Notes under the pieces: generated by a model
Seen by the model: the letters and a program-made list of their open reading frames with translations, nothing else
Database searches by the model: none
What the model was told of the DNA's origin: nothing
In this document: positions 1 through 4,949 of the stretch, one piece after another
Layout of the letters: each line of letters begins with the position of its first letter
How positions within the stretch are numbered: position 1 is the stretch's first letter
Source: Soehngenia sp035406565
Lineage (GTDB): Bacteria > Bacillota > Clostridia > Tissierellales > Tissierellaceae
Assembly: GCA_035406565.1 (NCBI GenBank)
Contig: DAONLG010000094.1
Location: forward strand, 1 to 5,339
Reading direction: 5' to 3'
Length of the DNA: 5,339 nt
Translations under genes and position numbers: made by a program

Positions 1-1
1 C

Positions 2-340
2 CTTATAAATGGACTCCCACTTACTGTCAGGATTTCATCAAATGATATGCTTGAAGCTTTAAATGAGCCAGTTAGAGAAATTGTCGATGCAGTTCACTAC
101 GTGCTTGAGAGAACTCCACCAGAGCTAGCAGCAGATATAAGTAATTTCGGCATTTATTTGACTGGAGGAGGAGCTTTACTTTACGGGCTTGATAAACTTA
201 TTGAAGAAGAAACTGGGATTAAGACTAGAGTAGCAGAAAACCCAATAGAATGTGTGGCTATTGGGACAGGGAAGTCCCTAGACTCATTGAATTTATTGGA
301 TAAAAACTCACAAAAAACAAATAATAGTAGATATAGATAA
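2..340 (+). CDS. mreB: MreB/Mbl-family actin-like cell-shape protein, C-terminal part (5' truncated by window)
   Basis: The reading frame is open from base 2 and stops at 338-340, giving the last 112 residues of a protein of usually about 330-345. MreB-family proteins are bacterial actins that form ATP-dependent filaments under the membrane and guide lateral cell-wall synthesis in rod-shaped cells. Visible hallmarks are GLPLTVRISS, the helix with PVREIVDAV, TPPELAADI, the actin-fold nucleotide-binding motif GIYLTGGGALL, and the C-terminal CVAIGTGKSL. The last 15 or so residues (DKNSQKTNNSRYR) form a hydrophilic, probably flexible tail. An internal ATG at position 47 is not the start, because the conserved sequence continues upstream of it. 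Family identity is secure. Whether this is MreB proper or the Mbl paralogue (in Bacillus next to spoIIID) cannot be settled without the N-terminus and upstream genes. It converges on the secreted glycosidase gene, and the two share a terminator hairpin. Confidence 0.93.
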   Translation, partial: LINGLPLTVRISSNDMLEALNEPVREIVDAVHYVLERTPPELAADISNFGIYLTGGGALLYGLDKLIEEETGIKTRVAENPIECVAIGTGKSLDSLNLLDKNSQKTNNSRYR

Positions 341-370
341 AAATAAGAGATGCTTAAGCATCTCTTATTT
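341..370. terminator. Bidirectional intrinsic terminator between mreB and the secreted glycosidase gene
   Basis: A perfect 13-bp stem (341-353 pairing with 358-370) has a TTAA loop and AT-rich flanks. It begins directly after the mreB stop codon. Read on the minus strand the stem runs into a T-rich tract (TCTTATTTTTATC), which makes a good terminator for the glycosidase gene. On the plus strand the U-rich part is the 3' arm of the stem itself (CTTATTT). The stop codon and last lysine codon of the minus-strand gene (365-370) lie inside the stem, so the hairpin and coding end overlap. Confidence 0.85.
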
Positions 371-3193
371 AAATGGGAAAACTAATTGGTAATTAATTGT
401 AGAGCCATTCAAAACAAATTCCACATATGAATATTTTTTTAATCCTTCAGGGGTAGATATACTCGAATCATTTATAGTTATATATCTTACTCCATCTTTT
501 AATTCAGTTTTGCTAGTATTTCCAACCTGTACGAGGAATATTTTTTTACCAGTTTTAGTTGCTGCTTCACTTAATTTTTCGTGTAATAGTTCAGATTCTA
601 ACTTATCAGTAAAGCTTGTATAAAGTGCAGGGAGTGTGATTATAATATTGTTTTCTGATCTTTGATTTAAGTCTTTCATTAATTTTGTCCATTGACTACT
701 GTCAAAAGCTCTTATACCTTCTTTTGTTGATCTCAATGTAATGAAATAAGCGTCTCCGTTTTTAGTACTTCCATACGACTTTGTGCCATCTATCACAGTG
801 CTGTGATTTATTCCACTTTTAAAGCCTGAACTCATTGTACCCATTCTTATGCCTATATTTGATTTCGAAAGTGAATTCTTAAGACCTTTTAATCTACTCG
901 TATTTATTATCTTTGACATAAGGGTGTTACCTGATATCTTTGGTTCTGTGTATACTGCGATCTTCTTACCACCACTAGCTACATCAGCTTTCTTTTCTAA
1001 GGGATCAGAAACTTTAGTAGAACTAGGGTAGCCATTAGTCATATATGGCGATTCTGAATAAGATGTAAGCGCATCAATTAAAATGGTGCCAGATGGTTTA
1101 TTTGTTGAATTTGTTTCAGCCACATATATCCTTTGTAAATTAATTGGATAACTTACCCCACTTGGAATACTTGCCTCTAAGTACTTCCAATCACTGAAAT
1201 CAATCGATTTAGTAAAATCGATGACATATGATTTTCCAGCTTTATCTATTACAGTACCTCTTAACCAAGTATTAGAATTGTCTCCTTTAACCCAAATACC
1301 TATTTTAGGAGGGTTTCCGATTAAAGGATAACCATTTTTAGTATGTGTAAAATTGAGATATGCAGCTCTAGTTCCTGTGCCTTTTGTCATGTCATATTTT
1401 AGAGCTATGCTCTTACTGCCATTCTTAGCATCTCCTACCAATGAAACATTCCCTGTCACGTCACTAGGATAACTACTGAACTTTATATTCGTTTCTTTTT
1501 CAAAAGAATTTACCATATTTGGAGTTGAACCAACAGACACTAATATGCTTGTAACAGCATTTTGACTTTTTACAACTATAGCACCAGAACTATTTGTATT
1601 TGAAGCATAAAACACTCCATCTACTACTTTACCAATATCACCTATCACTTCAAAACTTAAATTAGATAAGCTTAAAGATCCTGTTTTGCCCTGGTCATCT
1701 TTTCCAACAAATGTTCCAAGTGATTTGGTATTGCCTGGTGAAATGTTGAACTTTTCAACTGATGGTATGATTTCTTTAATTTCACCTAAGACTTCTACAT
1801 CTGCTGTGGCTTTTATTCCGTTGTACTCACAGGTTATATTAACTAAACCCTTGCTATTTGCTCTAAAAATTAAATTTTCAACATAAGAATCAGCTGTGGA
1901 TGTAGACCAGATGAGTTGGGATTTATCAATGTCTATTGGATTATAGTACTGGTCAAAACCTTTTACTGTAAAACTCACTTCACCACCTGCAAAGATCTTT
2001 GAAGATTTAGGTATGATTTGCAAATATGTCAAATCTCCAAGAGGTGCATCTGAATATACCCCTAAGCCATTTACAACTAATCTTTGGCTGCCTTCGCTAG
2101 GTATATTAACTAAATAAGGTTTTGAAGTTCCCTTTGGCTTAAGTGCCATAGTAGTGGACCCACCACCGTCTAAGTTAACCCCATTATACGCACCTAAATC
2201 TTTAAGGATTGCTCCTAACATGGGCTGCTCAATTCCTTTAAAAGAGCTATGCCTTCCGTCAACTGTCACAAGGTAAACGACATTGTTATCTTTATTAATG
2301 CCTATTCCAGTTCTTGGGTGGACTCCTGTGCTTTGGATGTTTGTCGATGTGACAACACCATCTTTTAATACTATGCTGCCTGCTCCCAATGCAGTTTTTA
2401 TATTAAAGATATCAGGCTTAGTAACTATGCTTAATTCTATTTCATCTCCAACTTCTAGATCGTTTAACAAGTGATTTTTTACTGCTAAAACATATGAGTT
2501 ATCTTCTTTTGGTATATTAAAGGGTTCTCCCCCTACTCTTTTTTCCGATACAATACCATTTACTACTAAAACCTCAACTAACTCTTTATTATATGTACCT
2601 CCTAAAGATTTTGGTCCCCAATATTTATCTAACAATGTCACAACTGTTTGATCAGTTGAAACCTTATTGTAAGTGCTTATATTTATAGTTTTCCCAGTCC
2701 GTAAATTTTTAGCAGACATTGTTTGGTCGATATAATCAATGAAAGCGTTGTTATTATAATCCATATAGAAAGTTGGAAGGCTGTATGGGCTTCTTATAGG
2801 TGATGATATCATAACGCTGTCATTTATTAGAGTACCTAGAGAGTTTGGAACAGGATTGTAATTAAAATAATCACCGTTTATCCCGGCTATGGCGCCAGTC
2901 TTGTCAACCATATTGGATACTGTATCTCTTAAGCTCAATCCTTCTGGATTAAACATTCCCTTTAATTGAGTGTACTCATCTGTTAAATTAATTGTTATTA
3001 CATTTATTTGCATCCAACCTGATGTAGTAAATCTTTGAATTTTTTGATGAGTAGCTCCAGACGAAAGAGGGGTCTCTTCAATCCTCTCATAAATTGTAGT
3101 CGGCAATGTGGCATTTGCAGCCATTGATGGAAAAGGGACTGCCGTTAAAATGATGGTTAATAATAATGCAAAACTAATGATTCTTTTTTTCAT
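365..3193 (-). CDS. Secreted phosphodiester glycosidase (NAGPA domain) with Ig-like, carbohydrate-binding-like and degenerate phosphoesterase-like regions
   Basis: This 942-residue protein begins with a classical signal peptide (MKKR, a hydrophobic core, and a likely cut after SMA near residue 25). It is therefore exported, but no anchor, LPXTG or SLH repeat is visible. Residues about 50-385 match the NAGPA (DUF2233-type) phosphodiester glycosidase fold, named for the enzyme that removes GlcNAc from GlcNAc-1-phosphodiesters. The family signatures are AGINGDYF (103-110), HPRTGIGI (292-299), TVDGR (310-314), NLDGGGSTTM (340-349) and NGLGVYSD (375-382). Two beta-rich Ig-like stretches follow (about 385-470 and 471-556), then a CBM-like beta-sandwich (about 560-712). 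The C-terminal ~195 residues resemble a calcineurin-type phosphoesterase lacking its metal ligands. The start is supported by an AGAAAGGAG ribosome binding site at 3200-3208, six bases upstream. The physiological substrate is unknown; a wall or surface glycan phosphodiester is an inference. The gene appears to be monocistronic. Confidence 0.9.
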   Translation of the reverse strand: MKKRIISFALLLTIILTAVPFPSMAANATLPTTIYERIEETPLSSGATHQKIQRFTTSGWMQINVITINLTDEYTQLKGMFNPEGLSLRDTVSNMVDKTGAIAGINGDYFNYNPVPNSLGTLINDSVMISSPIRSPYSLPTFYMDYNNNAFIDYIDQTMSAKNLRTGKTINISTYNKVSTDQTVVTLLDKYWGPKSLGGTYNKELVEVLVVNGIVSEKRVGGEPFNIPKEDNSYVLAVKNHLLNDLEVGDEIELSIVTKPDIFNIKTALGAGSIVLKDGVVTSTNIQSTGVHPRTGIGINKDNNVVYLVTVDGRHSSFKGIEQPMLGAILKDLGAYNGVNLDGGGSTTMALKPKGTSKPYLVNIPSEGSQRLVVNGLGVYSDAPLGDLTYLQIIPKSSKIFAGGEVSFTVKGFDQYYNPIDIDKSQLIWSTSTADSYVENLIFRANSKGLVNITCEYNGIKATADVEVLGEIKEIIPSVEKFNISPGNTKSLGTFVGKDDQGKTGSLSLSNLSFEVIGDIGKVVDGVFYASNTNSSGAIVVKSQNAVTSILVSVGSTPNMVNSFEKETNIKFSSYPSDVTGNVSLVGDAKNGSKSIALKYDMTKGTGTRAAYLNFTHTKNGYPLIGNPPKIGIWVKGDNSNTWLRGTVIDKAGKSYVIDFTKSIDFSDWKYLEASIPSGVSYPINLQRIYVAETNSTNKPSGTILIDALTSYSESPYMTNGYPSSTKVSDPLEKKADVASGGKKIAVYTEPKISGNTLMSKIINTSRLKGLKNSLSKSNIGIRMGTMSSGFKSGINHSTVIDGTKSYGSTKNGDAYFITLRSTKEGIRAFDSSQWTKLMKDLNQRSENNIIITLPALYTSFTDKLESELLHEKLSEAATKTGKKIFLVQVGNTSKTELKDGVRYITINDSSISTPEGLKKYSYVEFVLNGSTINYQLVFPFK

Positions 3194-3225
3194 ATCTTGC
3201 TCCTTTCTGTTAACATACTGTATAC

Positions 3226-3254
3226 ATTATAGGTTAAATTTATTATTAAAGAGT
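3226..3254 (-). promoter_or_regulatory. Probable promoter of the secreted glycosidase gene
   Basis: On the minus strand a perfect -10 box TATAAT occupies 3226-3231. At 17-bp spacing the -35 region (3249-3254) reads ACTCTT, far from TTGACA, as is common in activator-dependent promoters. The expected start point near 3219 gives a short leader of about 25 bases before the ATG, containing the ribosome binding site. The weak -35 is overlapped by the first of three phased repeats listed separately. Confidence 0.55.
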
Positions 3255-3281
3255 TACAATTATGTTACAACTTGGTTACAA
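3253..3281 (-). promoter_or_regulatory. Three 11-bp-phased direct repeats; candidate WalR (YycF) or other OmpR-family operator
   Basis: On the plus strand the heptamer GTTACAA occurs at 3253-3259, 3264-3270 and 3275-3281, exactly 11 bp apart. In the direction of the downstream gene this reads TGTAAC-N5-TGTAAC-N5-TGTAAC. Each unit fits the WalR/YycF consensus TGTWAH-N5-TGTWAH. The array runs from the -35 region to about -62, so all copies lie on one helix face, the arrangement expected for an activator. PhoP-type boxes use the same spacing but fit less well (GTTACA against TTHAYA has a mismatch at the first base). The repeat pattern is seen directly; the regulator is inferred from the motif and from the target being a secreted glycosidase. 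Confidence 0.55.
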
Positions 3282-3283
3282 AT

Positions 3284-3315
3284 AAAAAAATCGCAGTCAA
3301 AAGACTGCGATTTTT
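3284..3315 (-). terminator. Intrinsic terminator after tRNA-Pro
   Basis: A perfect 13-bp stem pairs 3286-3298 with 3303-3315 around a four-base AAAA loop on the plus strand; its GC core is TCGCAGTC. Read on the minus strand it ends in seven consecutive T residues (complement of 3284-3290 except the interrupting T at 3283). It lies about 10 bases downstream of the tRNA-Pro CCA end. It separates the tRNA transcript from the glycosidase promoter and stops only three bases short of the phased repeats. Confidence 0.9.
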
Positions 3316-3325
3316 CTTTAAAATA

Positions 3326-3402
3326 TGGTCGGGGTGAGAGGATTCGAACCCCCGGCCCCATGGTCCCAAACCACGTGCGCTACCAAACTGCGCTACACCC
3401 CG
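3326..3402 (-). tRNA. trnP-UGG: tRNA-Pro, anticodon TGG
   Basis: This is a 77-base tRNA with the CCA end encoded (3326-3328 on the complement). The acceptor stem is CGGGGTG/CACCCCG, with the C1-G72 pair typical of bacterial proline tRNAs and discriminator A73. The D-stem is GCGC/GCGC, the anticodon stem CGTGG/CCATG encloses loop TTTGGGA (anticodon TGG), and the T-loop is TTCGAAT. The T-stem GGGGG/CCTCT contains G-T wobbles but is otherwise regular. It reads proline codons CCN with a UGG anticodon. Its own promoter lies upstream and a strong terminator downstream. Confidence 0.97.
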
Positions 3403-3421
3403 ATATCTTACCGACTTTTAT

Positions 3422-3450
3422 ATTATATAACACTGTATTTGAAAATGCAA
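3422..3450 (-). promoter_or_regulatory. Promoter of tRNA-Pro
   Basis: On the minus strand TTGCAT (3445-3450) and TATAAT (3422-3427) are separated by exactly 17 bp. The predicted start near 3415 is about 13 bases before the mature 5' end of the tRNA at 3402. This is a good sigma-A-type match and lies just downstream of the PNPOx gene stop codon. Confidence 0.75.
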
Positions 3451-3463
3451 TAGTTTTTTAAAA

Positions 3464-3952
3464 TTATTTATTTTTTTCTCTTGCGAATTCAATAGCTTCT
3501 TTTCCAGTAATATGGGAAATATCTATGGCTATAATAAGAGCATTTTTACAATTTATGATTTCTTTTTCTTTATCTTCTGCTTTTTGGTCTTTAGAATATT
3601 TTTCAACCAGTGCTCTAAAAGCATCCAGATGTTCATTATCTTCAGCTATTCTAGCTTTTCCAAAGGCTATAACACTTCTAAAATAAGTAGTGTATTCTGC
3701 GCTGACAATTCTATCTTCATCTACTACCGCAAATGATACTTTAGGATTTTTTGTGATGGCATCGACCTTGTGCCCACTTTTTGCTGAATGAAAATATATT
3801 TTACCATTATGATACACATAACTCAGTGGTACTGCATAAGGATAGTCATTATCTCCAATACATGCCAGAACCCCATTTGTACATCTATTCAAGACTTTTT
3901 CTATTTCATCTTCATTTAGTGATTGTTTATTTCTTCTCATTTCTCTAAACAT
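3464..3952 (-). CDS. Pyridoxamine 5'-phosphate oxidase-like (Nim-type) flavin-binding protein
   Basis: This 162-residue protein belongs to the split-barrel FMN-binding (PNPOx-like) superfamily, in the subgroup annotated as Nim/5-nitroimidazole reductase-related. Diagnostic stretches are the N-terminal MFREMRRNKQ, GVLACIGDNDYPYAVPLSY (27-45), FHSAKSGHK (54-62, typical flavin phosphate contact region), KVSFAVVD (71-78), TTYFRSVIAFGKARI (88-102) and the closing ITGKEAIEF. Length is normal for the group. The ATG at 3950-3952 is chosen because it follows GGAG by six bases and opens with the family's conserved N-terminus. The frame stays open further upstream, but that extension runs into tRNA-Leu. 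Family members commonly bind FMN or heme as dimers; the true substrate is unknown, and real nitroimidazole resistance should not be assumed. With only 22 bases to tRNA-Leu and no terminator or clear promoter between, it is probably co-transcribed with that tRNA. Confidence 0.9.
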   Translation of the reverse strand: MFREMRRNKQSLNEDEIEKVLNRCTNGVLACIGDNDYPYAVPLSYVYHNGKIYFHSAKSGHKVDAITKNPKVSFAVVDEDRIVSAEYTTYFRSVIAFGKARIAEDNEHLDAFRALVEKYSKDQKAEDKEKEIINCKNALIIAIDISHITGKEAIEFAREKNK

Positions 3953-3958
3953 ATTTAT

Positions 3959-3962
3959 CTCC
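3959..3962 (-). promoter_or_regulatory. Ribosome binding site that fixes the PNPOx-like gene start
   Basis: GGAG on the minus strand is preceded by a T-rich run and sits six bases before the ATG at 3950-3952. It rules out the longer in-frame start at 4018, which would lie inside the variable arm of tRNA-Leu. Confidence 0.8.
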
Positions 3963-3974
3963 AAAAAATAAATT

Positions 3975-4061
3975 TGGTGCAGGTAACAGGAGTCGAACCT
4001 GCATGAAGTCGCCTTCACTAGAACCTGAATCTAGCGCGTCTGCCAATTCCGCCATACCTGC
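3975..4061 (-). tRNA. trnL-CAG: tRNA-Leu, anticodon CAG
   Basis: This is an 87-base class II tRNA with encoded CCA (3975-3977 on the complement). The acceptor stem is GCAGGTA/TACCTGC with discriminator A73. The anticodon stem CTAGA/TCTAG holds loop TTCAGGT (anticodon CAG, reading CUG). A long variable arm (TGAAGGCGACTTCA) is the leucine-type hallmark. The T-arm is GCAGG-TTCGACT-CCTGT. The 3' end lies 22 bases upstream of the PNPOx-like start codon, so this tRNA and the protein gene appear to share a transcript. Confidence 0.97.
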
Positions 4062-4072
4062 AGCTAACTATA

Positions 4073-4101
4073 ATTATATATAAAGCAAAAACAACATTCA
4101 A
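4073..4101 (-). promoter_or_regulatory. Promoter of tRNA-Leu (and probably the PNPOx-like gene)
   Basis: On the minus strand TTGAAT (4096-4101) and TATAAT (4073-4078) are spaced by exactly 17 bp. The predicted start near 4066 leaves about five bases before the mature tRNA end at 4061. No other promoter is obvious before the PNPOx-like gene, so this is the likely promoter for both. Confidence 0.7.
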
Positions 4102-4138
4102 TATAAATTTATAGATTAAATAAAAATTATTTCGGGTA

Positions 4139-4161
4139 CATAATAAATGTATCATATTATG
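4139..4161. repeat. Inverted repeat upstream of the PfpI/DJ-1 gene (possible operator)
   Basis: CATAATA (4139-4145) and TATTATG (4155-4161) form a perfect 7-bp inverted repeat with a 9-bp spacer. It ends at the first base of the GGGAGGG ribosome binding site. CATAAT at 4139-4144 could also act as a -10 box, with ATTAAA (4115-4120) as a weak -35 at 18 bp. An operator role is speculative, because AT-rich DNA produces such repeats by chance. The rest of the 112-base gap to tRNA-Leu holds only the tRNA promoter. Confidence 0.3.
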
Positions 4162-4173
4162 GGAGGGATTTAG

Positions 4174-4674
4174 ATGAAAAAAGTAGCTATTTTAGTAGAA
4201 AACATGTTTGACGAACAGGAATTGATTTTTCCTTATCATAGACTTAGAGAAGATTTTGAAGTTAGTTTAGTTGGAAGTGAAAAAGATAAAGTCTATGAAA
4301 GTAAATCTGGATTTAAGATAAAAAGCACTCACGCTTCAGATGAGATAAATCCAGAGGAGTATGCGGGTCTAGTAATTCCTGGGGGATTCTCACCTGATTT
4401 CATGAGGAGAAATGAAAATACGAAAAATCTGGTTAAGAAATTTAATGAATTAAATAAGCCAATTGCTGCAATATGCCATGGGCCTTGGATGCTAGCATCT
4501 TGTTGTGATTTGAAGGGAAGAGAAGTAACTTCATTTTACAGCATTAAAGATGATTTAGTAAATGCAGGAGCAAAATGGGTAGATAAAGAGGTAGTAGTTG
4601 ATGGAAATTTAATTACATCACGAAATCCTAATGATCTTCCAGCATTTATTAGAGAATTTGTAAAGAAGATTTAA
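4174..4674 (+). CDS. PfpI/DJ-1/ThiJ family protein (class I glutamine amidotransferase-like)
   Basis: This 166-residue protein has the usual length and fold pattern of the PfpI/YhbO branch of the DJ-1 superfamily. The nucleophile elbow is AICHGPWML, with Cys101 and His102 as the expected catalytic pair. Other landmarks are ELIFPYHRLRE (16-26), VIPGGFSPD (67-75), IKDDLVNAGAKWVD (124-137), VVVDGNLITSR (140-150) and DLPAFIREFV (154-163). By my alignment from memory, the position holding Glu in FED of PfpI and YhbO is Asp13 here (FDEQE). This may shift the cysteine environment, or Glu14 may substitute. Family members have been reported as proteases, glyoxalases or deglycases and are often linked to stress, so the precise reaction is open. 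The start is secure: GGGAGGG (4161-4167) lies six bases before the ATG. It is divergent from tRNA-Leu, and no hairpin terminator follows it before the next promoter. Confidence 0.92.
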   Translation: MKKVAILVENMFDEQELIFPYHRLREDFEVSLVGSEKDKVYESKSGFKIKSTHASDEINPEEYAGLVIPGGFSPDFMRRNENTKNLVKKFNELNKPIAAICHGPWMLASCCDLKGREVTSFYSIKDDLVNAGAKWVDKEVVVDGNLITSRNPNDLPAFIREFVKKI

Positions 4675-4681
4675 AAAATTC

Positions 4682-4710
4682 TTGACATGACTCCTCTAAC
4701 ACTATAAAAT
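4682..4710 (+). promoter_or_regulatory. Strong promoter for the T-box leader and aspartokinase
   Basis: A perfect -35 TTGACA (4682-4687) is followed after exactly 17 bp by TAAAAT (4705-4710), one mismatch from TATAAT. The start is expected near 4717. The -35 lies only eight bases after the stop codon of the PfpI-like gene. High basal initiation suits a gene controlled mainly by premature termination. Confidence 0.8.
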
Positions 4711-4716
4711 AATAAA

Positions 4717-4934
4717 AAACGATGAGGGTTGAAAGTAAGTTAGAGATTTACTAAAAGAGAAGAAAGTTCACCGGCTGAAAGACTTTCGTAGTATAAACTA
4801 ACTGAAATACCGCTTCCTGAGTTCTCATTCTGAAACATGAGTAAGTTTGAGCGTAAGCTAAGCGTTATTAGCCTGTTAGTATTGAGGTGGATACAAGTGC
4901 ACTTGTCCTTTTTGGGATGAGTGCAATTTTTTTT
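4717..4934 (+). promoter_or_regulatory. T-box leader (tRNA-sensing riboswitch), likely threonine-specific, controlling aspartokinase
   Basis: T-box RNAs bind a specific tRNA and allow read-through when that tRNA is uncharged. Stem I is closed by GATGAG (4721-4726) with CTCATT (4824-4829). The S-turn AGTA (4734-4737) faces GAA (4804-4806) across the helix AGTTAG/CTAACT (4738-4743/4798-4803). Then come TTTACTA (4747-4753) with TAGTATAAA, and an apical hairpin GAAAGT/ACTTTC (4762-4767/4782-4787) whose loop carries the conserved GGCTGAAAG (4773-4781), preceded by AGAGA. After GAA and two bases comes ACC (4809-4811) followed by a purine, read as a threonine specifier; TAC one base earlier is followed by C and fits less well. 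GCTAA/TTAGC (4857-4861/4868-4872) may be stem III. The antiterminator is GAGGTGGATAC (4884-4894) with 3' partner TTGTCCTT, competing with the terminator at 4898-4934. T-box class is confident; the amino acid is less so. Confidence 0.85.
4898..4934 (+). terminator. T-box attenuator terminator upstream of aspartokinase
   Basis: TGCACTTGTCCT (4898-4909) pairs along its full length with GGGATGAGTGCA (4914-4925), including three wobble pairs, around a TTTT loop. Eight T residues (4927-4934) follow after one A. The 5' arm is the same segment that forms the 3' side of the T-box antiterminator, so the two structures exclude each other. It ends directly before the aspartokinase ribosome binding site, as expected for transcription attenuation. 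Confidence 0.9.
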
Positions 4935-4949
4935 AAAGGAGTGGATAAA

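Noticed and set aside
849..2474. Short plus-strand open frames at 849-1031, 1686-1886 and 2283-2474
   Set aside because: All lie antisense inside the well-supported glycosidase gene, lack ribosome binding sites and show no family features.
3210..3215. TTAACA as a fourth regulator box near the glycosidase start
   Set aside because: It is out of phase with the three 11-bp repeats and lies downstream of the predicted transcription start. The in-phase position at 3242-3248 matches only four of seven bases.
3108..3461. Plus-strand open frame of 117 codons containing GERIRTPGP
   Set aside because: It runs antisense through tRNA-Pro, its terminator and the glycosidase signal peptide region. The GERIRTPGP-like peptide is a well-known artefact of translating tRNA genes backwards. 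It has no ribosome binding site and no coherent domain.
3512..3736. Plus-strand open frame of 74 codons rich in Phe and Ile
   Set aside because: It is a shadow of the PNPOx-like gene on the other strand. Its apparent hydrophobicity comes from antisense AT-rich codons.
3953..4018. N-terminal extension of the PNPOx-like protein starting MKATSCRFD
   Set aside because: These 22 codons come from tRNA-Leu and the short spacer. The family N-terminus MFREMRR and a well-placed GGAG support the ATG at 3950-3952.
4884..4890. GAGGTGG read as a ribosome binding site for a leader peptide
   Set aside because: No start codon with a sensible short frame follows at the right distance, and the segment is explained by the T-box antiterminator.
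4717..4934. Lysine riboswitch (L-box) upstream of aspartokinase
   Set aside because: The leader has the T-box marks instead: AGTA/GAA S-turn, GGCTGAAAG apical loop, GGTGG antiterminator start and a competing terminator. The multi-helix junction of the L-box was not seen.
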